64,000 nt of DNA from Chitinophaga nivalis (GTDB lineage: Bacteria; Bacteroidota; Bacteroidia; Chitinophagales; Chitinophagaceae), in NCBI RefSeq assembly GCF_025989125.1, contig NZ_JAPDNR010000001.1, positions 7,056,087 to 7,120,086 of the forward strand, given 5' to 3'. How positions within the stretch are numbered: the stretch's first letter is position 1; every line of letters starts with the position of its first letter. The notes beneath the pieces are model-generated. The model saw nothing but the letters and a program-made list of their open reading frames with translations. It searched no databases and had not been told where the DNA came from. The position numbers and the translations under genes were made by a program. Of this stretch, positions 17,397-25,242 are shown piece after piece.

Positions 17397-18545
17397 TCAG
17401 AAGTAGTATCCGAAGTTTATATTAAAACGACTGTGCCACTTAGATTGTTTATCGCCGGCAGCGAGGGCAGCGTTCCATTCCGGTCCGAGCCAGGGTTGGT
17501 TTTTCCCTGCTGCCCAGTCTATATAGGTGTAAATATGTCCGGCAGTGACCATACAGCCCAGTACATTCATCTGTGTGTCTGCAAAATCTGTGGCTGGCTT
17601 CTGCATATAGGAGTAGTCATTGTAGAATGTCAATGTGCTCACGGGGCCCCATTTCACGGGTAATTTGTAGGACACGGAAGCCGTATGCAGAAAAGCTTTG
17701 GCGGCGACCTGATAAGACGCGCCATAAGCGGCCATGTCTACTGTATTTTCAAACTGCGTGGAATCTGCCACATTATACTGGTAATACATGGTTTGCAGTT
17801 TGAGGTTCCAGCGATCGAACTGCATATCGGAATGCAGCGCGGCAGCCCAGTGACTACCCATGTTACCGGAAGGAATATTATAAAGTCCGCCGAGCATAAC
17901 GGAAGCGCCTACACGACTTTCTTTCGCAAAATGATAGTCTGCTTTTGCATTCCCCTGATTTACTTCTTTATTACGCCCGGCTACATCGTAGGAATAACGG
18001 CTGGGATCTATGGCTGATTTATCGCCAAAGTTCAGTTCTTCTGCATTTTTAAAGAAGGCCAGCTGATAGGTCCAGCGGTTGCTGTGGCGCTGGAATTTTA
18101 TGCCCATATCATAATCATCTTCCTTACCTACATAATAGGGCAGGTTAAAAAACCAGCTATGGGAATTGTAGGTCTGATTGCCGAAGGGTACCTGTGTAAG
18201 GCCTATTTCAATATGTGTACTGTCGTTAAAACGGTAACGCATATATCCTTCTTTGAGCATACCGCCGCCAAAATCTTTGGAGTAGAAGCGGTATTCAGCG
18301 TGTAATGACAGGCCTTTCCAGGCAGCATCTGCATTTACGCGAAACATGTCGAATCCGAAGTCTCCGCCTCGTTTTACCTGTTCTTTTTTCCAGGATGACA
18401 TATTGTAATTGAAACGTAAGGCACCGCCTATATGGAAGGTGGGTTTATCCTTTTTGGTTTGGGTACTATCCTGTGCAACAACAAGCAAACTAGGCAAGAG
18501 GAGCAATAAGCACAGCAAAAACCAATACGATGATGTTCTAATCAT
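17397..18545 (-). CDS. Outer-membrane porin linked to the OpuA operon
   Basis: A 382-residue secreted protein with a signal peptide ending at about residue 25 (SLLVVAQ). It has alternating aromatic/polar strands throughout and ends in the outer-membrane sorting pattern NINFGYYF with a C-terminal aromatic. The N-terminal GGALRFNYN and the loops resemble phosphate-selective-porin O/P-like barrels. Because it is the first gene of the operon encoding a complete betaine importer, it probably lets the same solute across the outer membrane; this is inferred from position, not from a ligand motif. Confidence 0.8.
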   Translation of the reverse strand: MIRTSSYWFLLCLLLLLPSLLVVAQDSTQTKKDKPTFHIGGALRFNYNMSSWKKEQVKRGGDFGFDMFRVNADAAWKGLSLHAEYRFYSKDFGGGMLKEGYMRYRFNDSTHIEIGLTQVPFGNQTYNSHSWFFNLPYYVGKEDDYDMGIKFQRHSNRWTYQLAFFKNAEELNFGDKSAIDPSRYSYDVAGRNKEVNQGNAKADYHFAKESRVGASVMLGGLYNIPSGNMGSHWAAALHSDMQFDRWNLKLQTMYYQYNVADSTQFENTVDMAAYGASYQVAAKAFLHTASVSYKLPVKWGPVSTLTFYNDYSYMQKPATDFADTQMNVLGCMVTAGHIYTYIDWAAGKNQPWLGPEWNAALAAGDKQSKWHSRFNINFGYYF

Positions 18546-19015
18546 AGTTATTAATTTTTAAATATGTTTAAGCTGATCTTTTTCCAGGCGACATAGTTCG
18601 TCTATGTGCATGCAAACTGTATAAAACAGCAGCCGGGAAAGGGAACCGGGCGCGATGCGGCCCGACAAATGATCAAATCCAATAAGAGTGGCTGTTATAG
18701 CGTATTGCGTCGTACTCGGAAGGCACATTAAACAGCCGAAAAAATGCGTAAAGCGTGGCGAAGATACAAAAAAACAAGTACGGCGCCAAAGGAAATACAA
18801 AAAAAGATATACATCTTCTTACAAATCAATAATTTAATAAAGCCAACTATGAGTTACAACATCTAATTAATACCAGACTTTTTCTGCCATAATTCAAACA
18901 AGACACCGGACTCCGTTGTTAATAATTACCCCGGCGCACCAACGCCATCACGTAAAGCGGGATGATCATTGATTCACAAACTCCATTACATTCTTCATCT
19001 TTAAACCCTACAATT
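18546..19015. other. Intergenic region, 470 bases, divergent promoter zone
   Basis: This stretch separates the leftward porin-OpuA operon from the rightward DUF937-OmpA gene, so both promoters should lie here. I found no exact TTG-N19/20-TAnnTTTG match on either strand. The nearest on the reverse strand is TACAGTTTG around 18616-18624, with one extra base. An 80-codon reverse ORF inside it has no recognisable features. Confidence 0.5.
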
Positions 19016-20296
19016 ATGTCATTTGACTTATTAGAAAGTGCAAAAAATCTTTTTAACAGCAACGTAGTTAGTCAGGCTTCCTCACAATTGGGCGAGAGTG
19101 AAGGTGGTATTCAGCAGGCATTGAGCGGCATTATACCTACGGTATTGGCCGGACTGTTAAACAAAGCAGGATCGGCTGCTGATGCCGGCAGTTTACTGAA
19201 TGCAGTGAAAGGAGTGGCATCAGATGCCAGCCCGGCTGCGATTGGGAGTGCCTTACAAAGCGGCGGTGGTAATTTACTCAGCAAAGGCCGCGACCTGCTA
19301 AGCAGCCTGTTTGGAGACAAAGCAGGTAGTCTGGCCGGACTGATTGCATCTTATGCCGGTATTAAAGAATCTTCCGCCAATACCTTGTTGCAAACAGCTG
19401 CTCCGGCTACTTTAGGCACGGTAGGACAATATGCAGCACAGAACAATCTTTCTCCCAACTCTTTTCTATCCTTGTTAAACTCCCAAAAAGATAAAATCCT
19501 GGGTGCAGTACCTGGTGGACTGAATATTGCCGGCCTGTTGGGACTGGCCAGCCTGGGCGATCTGGGTAAAAAGCTGGGCGGCCTGGTATCTGGTCTGGGC
19601 AGCGGTGTATCCAATGCTGCCGGCAGTGCGGTTAACACGGTAAAATCAGGTGGCAGCCGCTGGATCTGGTCTTTATTACTCATACTGGTGGCCATTCTGC
19701 TATTATGGTACCTGATGCGCGGCTGTGGTGGCGGCAAAACCGGTGGTGGCACAGTATCCGACAGCGTTACAACCAGCCAGCTGGCTGATTCTGCCAATAT
19801 CACCGTTACCGAAAATACACCAGCCGTAACCCGTGAATCCATCAAGGTAACACTCCCGGATGGCACCGTGCTCGATGCCTACAAAGGCGGTATCGAAGAC
19901 CAGCTGGTTACCTTCCTGAAAGACGACAGCCGCCAGCCAGGCAAGGATATATGGTTTGATTTTGATAACCTCAACTTCAAAACCGGCAGTGCGGAACTGA
20001 CTACAGAAAGCGCTGCTCAGGTCAGCAATATTGCCGCCATTCTGAAAGCATTCCCCAAAACCAAGATTAAAATAGGGGGTTATACCGACCGCACCGGCGA
20101 CAGCACCCAGAACCTGAAACTGTCTCAAACCCGTGCGGCTGCCGTTGAAACTGCCCTAAAAAAAATAAATACAGATGCCGCACAGCTGCTGGGCGCAGAA
20201 GGTTATGGTTCTCAGTTTGCCAAAGCAGCGGCCACTGCACCGGATGAAGAAAGGAAGAAAGACCGTCACATTTCTGTGAGTGTGAGAGAAAAATAA
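19016..20296 (+). CDS. DUF937-OmpA envelope protein
   Basis: A 426-residue protein with the start taken at ATG 19016, where MSFDLLESAKNLF matches the usual DUF937 beginning; an upstream in-frame ATG at 18962 would add 18 atypical residues. Residues 1-190 are a Gly/Ala/Leu-rich DUF937 helical domain. A membrane helix follows at about 218-236 (WIWSLLLILVAILLLWYLM). The C-terminal ~125 residues are an OmpA-like peptidoglycan-binding domain with NLNFKTGSAELTTES, IGGYTDRTGD and LSQTRAAAV. The topology suggests an inner-membrane protein that places DUF937 inside the cell and clamps murein outside. Its role is unknown. Confidence 0.88.
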   Translation: MSFDLLESAKNLFNSNVVSQASSQLGESEGGIQQALSGIIPTVLAGLLNKAGSAADAGSLLNAVKGVASDASPAAIGSALQSGGGNLLSKGRDLLSSLFGDKAGSLAGLIASYAGIKESSANTLLQTAAPATLGTVGQYAAQNNLSPNSFLSLLNSQKDKILGAVPGGLNIAGLLGLASLGDLGKKLGGLVSGLGSGVSNAAGSAVNTVKSGGSRWIWSLLLILVAILLLWYLMRGCGGGKTGGGTVSDSVTTSQLADSANITVTENTPAVTRESIKVTLPDGTVLDAYKGGIEDQLVTFLKDDSRQPGKDIWFDFDNLNFKTGSAELTTESAAQVSNIAAILKAFPKTKIKIGGYTDRTGDSTQNLKLSQTRAAAVETALKKINTDAAQLLGAEGYGSQFAKAAATAPDEERKKDRHISVSVREK

Positions 20297-20324
20297 AAAC
20301 ACGGTTTATTACGAATAAAGCATC

Positions 20325-20377
20325 ACGCATGGTGAAACAGGAACAGCGGATCACACCGCCCCTGTTTCACCATGCGT
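20325..20377. terminator. Perfect 17-bp hairpin terminator
   Basis: ACGCATGGTGAAACAGG (20325-20341) pairs exactly with 20361-20377, with an inner GCGG/CCGC stem. It ends the DUF937-OmpA transcript and overlaps an apparent upstream start of queG at 20372, arguing against that start. Confidence 0.8.
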
Positions 20378-20397
20378 ATTTCATGCCGCTTAATTCG

Positions 20398-20405
20398 TAA
20401 TTTCG
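20398..20405 (+). promoter_or_regulatory. Possible -7 box TAATTTCG before queG
   Basis: TAATTTCG differs from TAnnTTTG at one position and ends five bases before the queG ATG. If used, transcription would begin at or next to the start codon, giving a leaderless or nearly leaderless mRNA. Confidence 0.35.
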
Positions 20406-20410
20406 CACCG

Positions 20411-21325
20411 ATGAACTGGACGCCATTTATAAAACAGCTGTCACGTGAACTGGGATTTGATCACTGTGGTATTGCCAAAGCGACGCAGCTGGATGACGAC
20501 GCCCGGCGACTGGAGACGTGGCTGAACAAAGGCATGCATGGCAACATGCATTACATGGAAAATCATTTCGACAAACGTATAGACCCCCGCAAGCTGGTAG
20601 ACGGCGCCCAATCTGTCATTACCCTGCTGTTTAACTACTTCCCCGAAGAAAAACAAACCGCCGATGCACCCCGGATTTCCAAATATGCCTATGGCCAGGA
20701 TTATCATGAGGTGATCCGCGACCGTCTGAAGACCATGCTGCTGCGCATGCAGGAAAAAATTGGCCCTGTACAGGGAAGGGGATTTGTGGATTCTGCACCG
20801 GTATTGGAACGCAGCTGGGCCAAACGCAGCGGCCTTGGCTGGATTGGTAAAAACGGGAATCTTATCAATAAACAAACCGGGTCTTTCTTCTTTATTGCTA
20901 CCCTCATTACCGATATCCCCCTGGATTATGATAATCCCGTGGCGGACTTTTGCGGTACCTGTACCCGCTGCCTCGATGCCTGTCCTACCGGCGCACTGGT
21001 AGCACCGGGCGTAGTAGATGGCAGCCGCTGTATTTCCTATTATACCATAGAGCTGAAAGAACAACTGATTCCTGATAAGATGAAAGGACAGTTTGATAAC
21101 TGGATGTTTGGCTGTGATACCTGCCAGGATGTATGTCCGTGGAATCGCTTTGCCAAGGCACACCAGGAGGCTGCCTTTACGCCGATACCTGCTATCCTGA
21201 ACTTCACTACCAAAGACTGGGAAGCCCTCACGGAAGAAAGCTTTAAGACCATTTTCCGGCACTCCCCCATGAAGCGCAGCAAGTATGCCGGCATTCGCAG
21301 GAACCTGAAATTCCTGGAAGATTAA
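20411..21325 (+). CDS. queG: Epoxyqueuosine reductase QueG
   Basis: A 304-residue iron-sulfur and cobalamin enzyme performing the last step of queuosine synthesis in tRNA wobble position 34. The first [4Fe-4S] motif is C181, C184, C187 with C191 (CGTCTRCLDACPTGAL); the second uses C235, C238 and C242 (CDTCQDVCPW) with C207. FVDSAPVLERSWAKRSGLGW (125-144) contains the presumed catalytic Asp128. The start is set at ATG 20411 because an upstream in-frame ATG at 20372 lies in the preceding terminator and because a -7-like box sits just before it. The gene overlaps the convergent DUF4350 gene by four bases at its end. Confidence 0.95.
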   Translation: MNWTPFIKQLSRELGFDHCGIAKATQLDDDARRLETWLNKGMHGNMHYMENHFDKRIDPRKLVDGAQSVITLLFNYFPEEKQTADAPRISKYAYGQDYHEVIRDRLKTMLLRMQEKIGPVQGRGFVDSAPVLERSWAKRSGLGWIGKNGNLINKQTGSFFFIATLITDIPLDYDNPVADFCGTCTRCLDACPTGALVAPGVVDGSRCISYYTIELKEQLIPDKMKGQFDNWMFGCDTCQDVCPWNRFAKAHQEAAFTPIPAILNFTTKDWEALTEESFKTIFRHSPMKRSKYAGIRRNLKFLED

Positions 21326-22140
21326 TGTCTCTTTTTACGGTGTCTCTGTGGTACCTGGTCCAACAACCAACGGCTAAGATCCACTGCTGCTGCATAGTTC
21401 TGATAAACCGGCGGTAGCCTTTTACCATCTGTATATTCATTATAAAACCAGGGATCTCCTACGGCGAACACAGTTCCTTTTCCTACCTGTGCCACCGCCA
21501 TGATCACATTTCCGCCATCTTCATAAACCGCCTTCGCGGGTGGCTGAATAGTGAGTGTAGCTAATTCTTTTATATATACCTGTACTACATGCGGGAAAAT
21601 AACGTGATGTGGTTCGATACGGAAAGCGCCCTGTTCCCAATGACGCCCCTGTACCCGGTGGTAACTGTCCGGGTTAAAATGGATTCCAAATTTTTCACTG
21701 AGCCGGTTAAAGTGCCGCTGCTCTGCATTTGCGCTGTCGTTGCCCAATAATACCAATACGCCACCCGCCTGCACCCATTTGTATATCGCGGCGGCGGCTT
21801 CTTCCTGCATCATATGTGGCGCCGGCGACTCCTGTTCCGTATCCGGATCTACGATGATATAAATACTGGTATGCGCCAAAGCAGCGGCAGATGGTGCTAT
21901 CGCGAGCGTATCTCTACTGGCTCCCAGCGAATCAAAAATATGTCCCCATAATGAAAAGCCGCCGCTCTCCTGCTCTTCCCAGGTATAATGCCAGCGGATC
22001 GTATTACCAGTTTTATCTTTTTTAAACTCATGGTTATAATAATAATCCAGTGTAACCCTTCCTTTATTTTGAGCGGTAGCTGACGCAGGTAACATGATAA
22101 CTATGCAACTGTATAGCAGGGAAAACAGCAATCGATACAT
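21322..22140 (-). CDS. Secreted stand-alone DUF4350 protein
   Basis: A 272-residue protein with a signal peptide (cleavage after about residue 23, ASATAQ). The mature part closely resembles the DUF4350/GATase-like extra domain I know from Bacteroidota unsaturated rhamnogalacturonyl hydrolases. Shared features include DYYYNHEF, WHYTWEEQESGGFSLWGHIF, IYIIVDPDTEQES, WVQAGGVLVLLGND and VGKGTVFAVGDPWFYNEYTD. Here it is a complete gene with no GH105 catalytic domain before it, so it may be a partner protein or a binding module. A truncated copy with its upstream DNA lies at about 23536-23930. The end overlaps queG by four bases. Confidence 0.75.
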   Translation of the reverse strand: MYRLLFSLLYSCIVIMLPASATAQNKGRVTLDYYYNHEFKKDKTGNTIRWHYTWEEQESGGFSLWGHIFDSLGASRDTLAIAPSAAALAHTSIYIIVDPDTEQESPAPHMMQEEAAAAIYKWVQAGGVLVLLGNDSANAEQRHFNRLSEKFGIHFNPDSYHRVQGRHWEQGAFRIEPHHVIFPHVVQVYIKELATLTIQPPAKAVYEDGGNVIMAVAQVGKGTVFAVGDPWFYNEYTDGKRLPPVYQNYAAAVDLSRWLLDQVPQRHRKKRH

Positions 22141-22310
22141 AACCTTTCAGATTGAACAAATAAAATACAACATCGCCTTTATTACTTATGGTACTGATTT
22201 ACCCATTTCATACCGTATTATAACATTTGCTGTAGTAGCGGATTTAAGGTGTAATGAAAATACGTCTGCCAGATATCTGACAGGTAATCAGCGCTGAAAT
22301 GACACTTGAA

Positions 22311-22342
22311 TTTTGTACTATTTAATGATCCCTTTAATTTTG
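22311..22342 (+). promoter_or_regulatory. Bacteroidota-type promoter for the two small membrane-protein genes
   Basis: TTTTG at 22311-22315, a 19-base spacer and TAATTTTG at 22335-22342 match the consensus very well. Transcription would begin near 22348, which excludes the TTG at 22313 as a start codon and supports ATG 22370. Confidence 0.7.
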
Positions 22343-22358
22343 GCACCCACGAATAAAC

Positions 22359-22365
22359 AAGGAGG
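22359..22365 (+). promoter_or_regulatory. Strong Shine-Dalgarno AAGGAGG
   Basis: AAGGAGG ends four bases before ATG 22370. Such a strong site is unusual in this window, where most genes lack one, and it fixes the start of the following gene. Confidence 0.65.
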
Positions 22366-22369
22366 ATCA

Positions 22370-22858
22370 ATGATTACATTCAGTATACAAAAACGAAGGC
22401 CATTAATTAACGGGACCTCCATAAATGATACGATAAGTCTTTTTCTGATTATACACGCTATGTTCTTCATTGTAATGAACAGTTGGTACAAAGCACATAT
22501 ACTATGGGTAGAATTGGGCTTTGTAGGTTCAGTTCTATTAAGTATGTTAAGCAAAAAACAACGATATATATACCAAATCAGTCTTAACAATGATGCAAAC
22601 ACATGTATCATTCGTTATTACCAGTTTCTTTTCCTACAATTTGAAAAGACGATATCTTATGAAGATTTAAGTTTTTTATACGAAAGAACTTTGTACAGGA
22701 AAGGAACATCCCCCCTTACATTAAGAATAAAGGAGCATGGAAAAATGATAGCGGAAATCAGGGAGAAATATAACCTGGGATGGTCTAATGAAGAAATAGC
22801 TGTTATACAGGAAGCATTAAAAAAAGTAAAAGATGGAAGTATTGACCATAAAATGTAA
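22370..22858 (+). CDS. Small membrane protein of unknown function (first of pair)
   Basis: A 162-residue protein, not recognised. Two hydrophobic segments lie near the N-terminus (about 20-36, TISLFLIIHAMFFIVM, and 45-58, LWVELGFVGSVLLSML). A soluble part with alternating strands follows (YIYQISLNNDANTCIIRYYQ) and ends in an amphipathic helix (NEEIAVIQEALKKVKDG). Two helices followed by a beta-rich part and a C-terminal helix resemble small bacterial PH-like membrane proteins, but no motif proves this. Base composition is clearly more AT-rich than in neighbouring genes. The promoter and a strong ribosome site are just upstream, and the 3' end overlaps the next gene by 26 bases. Confidence 0.7.
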   Translation: MITFSIQKRRPLINGTSINDTISLFLIIHAMFFIVMNSWYKAHILWVELGFVGSVLLSMLSKKQRYIYQISLNNDANTCIIRYYQFLFLQFEKTISYEDLSFLYERTLYRKGTSPLTLRIKEHGKMIAEIREKYNLGWSNEEIAVIQEALKKVKDGSIDHKM

Positions 22859-23243
22859 GGCGGTTTATCTTAATAAACTCCTGCTGGGATTATATTTCAC
22901 CGGGGGTATTGCAGGATTATTACTATTGCTGTTATTAAAAATCGATAAGAGCTATAGTTACTTCCTAACAATGCTCCTTATTTTCATCGGGACAGTGGCA
23001 GTATTTTATTTGAACAAGCATGAGCTAACACTTATTCAGAAAAGCGGAGATCATTTGACGTTCAGCTTTATTAATAAATCCTTCTTTAAAAGAAACGATT
23101 TTAGTTGCGCTATTACCGATATTGTATGTAATCAGACAGCAGATAAACTAACATTCGAGTATAATAACAAGGTGTTTGCACTGGCAAGAAAACCGGCGAT
23201 GGATGATAGTGCATGGAAAACGCTAACCCTAATCTTTAAATGA
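22833..23243 (+). CDS. Small membrane protein of unknown function (second of pair)
   Basis: A 136-residue protein, not recognised. Two adjacent membrane helices (about 14-34, LLLGLYFTGGIAGLLLLLLL, and 43-60, FLTMLLIFIGTVAVFYL) are followed by a beta-rich tail (ELTLIQKSGDHLTFSFINKS, VFALARKP). The plan is the same as in the preceding protein: two helices and a small soluble domain. The start ATG 22833 lies inside the previous gene (26-base overlap), which indicates translational coupling and a joint function. It is AT-rich like its partner. Confidence 0.65.
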   Translation: MEVLTIKCKAVYLNKLLLGLYFTGGIAGLLLLLLLKIDKSYSYFLTMLLIFIGTVAVFYLNKHELTLIQKSGDHLTFSFINKSFFKRNDFSCAITDIVCNQTADKLTFEYNNKVFALARKPAMDDSAWKTLTLIFK

Positions 23244-23525
23244 GAAAAATAAATTAGTATCAGCATTTGAAGCGTCGAACAGTCTATCGTTGCAGTGTGT
23301 CAGAACTACACATTATTCTATGACCTTTATTAGTATTATCAATAGCGGTTTACGCTCAATATACTGGAATGATACTATTACCTTTTCCATCAGTCTTACC
23401 ATTAACCCAAAAAGATTGGCGATATTTATAAGACTCAACTAAATACAAATACTTATATATCAATATTATATAAAAATATATATTTTACAATAAGATAAGA
23501 CTAGGATTTGGCGGCATATGTTGAT
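23244..23525. other. AT-rich non-coding stretch with a decayed reading
   Basis: No complete gene is visible in these 280 bases. On the reverse strand, from about 23478 to a TGA at 23356-23358, there is an open stretch ending SYKYRQSFWVNGKTDGKGN and seven more residues. It has no start codon, and may be the tail of a lost gene. Confidence 0.4.
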
Positions 23526-23780
23526 CTATACCTCATGTATCGCCAGCGTATCCCTCTTCACTCCCAGCGAATCAAAAATATGTCCCCATAATGAAAAACC
23601 TCCGCTCTCCTGCTCTTCCCAGGTATAATGCCAGCAGATCGTATTACCGGTTTTATCCTGTTTAAATTCATGGTTATAATAATAATCCCGTGTAACCGTT
23701 AATTTATTTTGAGCGGTCACCGGTAAGGACAACATGATAATTATGCAGCCATATAGCAGGCAACACAACAGTCGATACAT
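23526..23780 (-). pseudogene. Truncated copy of the DUF4350 gene
   Basis: This reading of 84 codons starts MYRLLCCLLYG and repeats the signal peptide and first ~77 residues of the intact DUF4350 protein at 21322-22140 (for example HYTWEEQESGGFSLWGHIF). It then stops at LAIHEV. Similarity to the intact copy continues upstream of the start for about 150 bases, to near 23930, so a DNA segment including the promoter region was duplicated. About 70 percent of the domain is missing, so the product should not be functional. Confidence 0.8.
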
Positions 23781-23917
23781 AACCTTTCCCATTGAAAAAA
23801 TAATGTACGACATCGGTTGCAGTATTGATGGTACTGATTTACCTATTTCATACACTATTATAACATCCTTTACTGTGGCCGATTTCAAGCTTTAACAAAA
23901 ATATATCTGCTAAATAC

Positions 23918-23948
23918 TTGACATTGGTTTTAGCATCACCTACTTTTG
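23918..23948 (+). promoter_or_regulatory. Promoter without a downstream ORF
   Basis: TTG at 23918-23920, a 20-base spacer and TACTTTTG at 23941-23948 match the Bacteroidota promoter consensus exactly. The predicted start is near 23954, and the first strong terminator is about 125 bases further on. Confidence 0.6.
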
Positions 23949-23953
23949 TATCA

Positions 23954-24110
23954 CAAGTGGCGACTTCATCGTTGCCTTATAAACCAGTAAAATCATTTAT
24001 TATATACCGGTAACGCCGGAACGAATAGTTGATAAACTTTTTATGGACCTGAGTGCCATAACGTGGAATTTTAGCAATAAAGGTCGAATTCTTTCGACCT
24101 TTCTTTTTTG
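23954..24110 (+). ncRNA. Candidate structured small RNA, about 155 nt
   Basis: Between a consensus promoter (23918-23948) and a strong intrinsic terminator (24079-24109) there is no credible ORF: the only ATG (24043) opens 29 codons that run through the terminator. The interval can fold into several local hairpins. GGCGA (23959-23963) pairs with UCG and GCC downstream, CCGG 24007-24010 with CCGG 24016-24019, and TATGG 24042-24046 with CCATA 24056-24060, followed by the terminator stem. No known RNA family was recognised. It lies in the AT-rich island beside the truncated DUF4350 copy. Confidence 0.5.
24079..24109 (+). terminator. Intrinsic terminator with no upstream gene nearby
   Basis: AAAGGTCGAA (24079-24088) pairs with TTCGACCTTT (24093-24102) around a four-base loop, followed by six T residues at 24104-24109. 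The nearest rightward gene ends at 23243, more than 800 bases away, so it probably ends a non-coding transcript. Confidence 0.8.
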
Positions 24111-24489
24111 TCTGTACCCTATCCCCTGTTGAAAACCCAGTCTGTTACAGTGGATTTAACATACTTGTACTTTGATCTCCTACCATAATAGTTTTCCGTC
24201 GCTTACAGGTTTATGGATGGAAGCCCCGTTCATATCATCGGGGAGAAAAATAAATCTGCCTGCTCTCCTTCATTCCGTTATCTCGTCATACCTCCGTTTT
24301 TTGATCACTGCGGTTAGTGTTTAATCCTACGGCATTACCTTTAGTGTCACATACCTACAACCTAGCGACATTTTTATTAATCATTACTATTATTTGGTCA
24401 CCCAACCGCTTTATATGGAATCCAGCTGCTATACATGCTTTGTATAAACATGTTTTGTACACCCTTTTGATAACCCAAAATCCTTTAAC
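24111..24489. other. Non-coding stretch before the DNRLRE lipoprotein gene
   Basis: No gene is visible. Just before the next gene, TTTG occurs three times at short intervals (around 24439, 24454 and 24470), but none sits in an exact TAnnTTTG box. Confidence 0.4.
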
Positions 24490-25242
24490 ATGAAAAGAAT
24501 TTCCTTTTTACTTTGCACTGTTATTTTAGCCGGGTTTGTCAGTTGCCGGAAAGATGCTGCGCCTAATCCCGGCACCGGTAGGTCTTCAGAAAAGACAGAC
24601 CAGATTGATATTGCCGAAAAACTAACTTCCGGAAAACATACCCTTGAATTTAGCTCACCCAACCGTGGTAGCGGACAACAGGATTGCCTGGTTAATAGTA
24701 TCTTTCCAACCAGCAACCTGTCCAGCAACCCCGACCTGGCCGCATCAGCATGGACCTATCAGGGTACATTCGGCATTGCGAGAGATTTTTTTAAATTCCC
24801 TGGCATCAGCTATCTCCCAGCCGGCACAACAATAAATGCGGCGACGTTGTATTTTTATGGCCTGGCGCCAGGTACTGCTGTTGCAAATAATACCGGAAAT
24901 TCTTTTTATCCCGGTTCTCCGTATAACCCTTTCGGTGATAATGCCGGCTGGGTGAAAAGAGTCACCGGACCCTGGGAAGAAAATACGATCACCTGGAGTA
25001 ACCAACCAGGAACTACCAGTCTTAATCAGGCAGGAGTCGCCGCCTCCACCTCACAATGGGATTATAATACAACCGTTAATGTAACGGCATTGGTGCAGGA
25101 TATTGTTAACAGTGGACAGAATTATGGATTCTCTCTGCAACAGCAGGTAGAAAGCTATTACAGAAACCTCAATTTCGCGGGTCACCGGCACTCCGATCCG
25201 GCCAGATGGCCCAAACTTACCATAACATTTACCATTCCTTAA
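24490..25242 (+). CDS. DNRLRE-domain lipoprotein
   Basis: A 250-residue protein with a lipoprotein signal (lipobox GFVSC, Cys19). From about residue 75 to the end it has the features of a DNRLRE domain, a jelly-roll module common in secreted bacterial proteins. These are INAATLYFYGLAPG, VTGPWEENTITWSNQP, NVTALVQDIVNSGQNYGFSLQ and a closing LTITFTIP strand. The charged linker between residues 20 and 50 would hold the domain away from the outer membrane. It is probably surface-exposed and may bind polysaccharide or protein; no catalytic domain is attached. Monocistronic. Confidence 0.8.
   Translation: MKRISFLLCTVILAGFVSCRKDAAPNPGTGRSSEKTDQIDIAEKLTSGKHTLEFSSPNRGSGQQDCLVNSIFPTSNLSSNPDLAASAWTYQGTFGIARDFFKFPGISYLPAGTTINAATLYFYGLAPGTAVANNTGNSFYPGSPYNPFGDNAGWVKRVTGPWEENTITWSNQPGTTSLNQAGVAASTSQWDYNTTVNVTALVQDIVNSGQNYGFSLQQQVESYYRNLNFAGHRHSDPARWPKLTITFTIP

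Noticed and set aside
20441..21262. A 273-codon leftward ORF opposite queG
   Set aside because: queG has all iron-sulfur motifs in the forward frame; the reverse reading has no recognisable motif.
23356..23478. Leftward open stretch ending in SYKYRQSFWVNGKTDG and a few more residues
   Set aside because: The composition looks protein-like, but there is no start codon and a stop closes the frame upstream; at most the tail of a lost gene.
24043..24132. A 29-codon ORF inside the small-RNA candidate
   Set aside because: It runs through the terminator stem and T-run and lacks a ribosome site.
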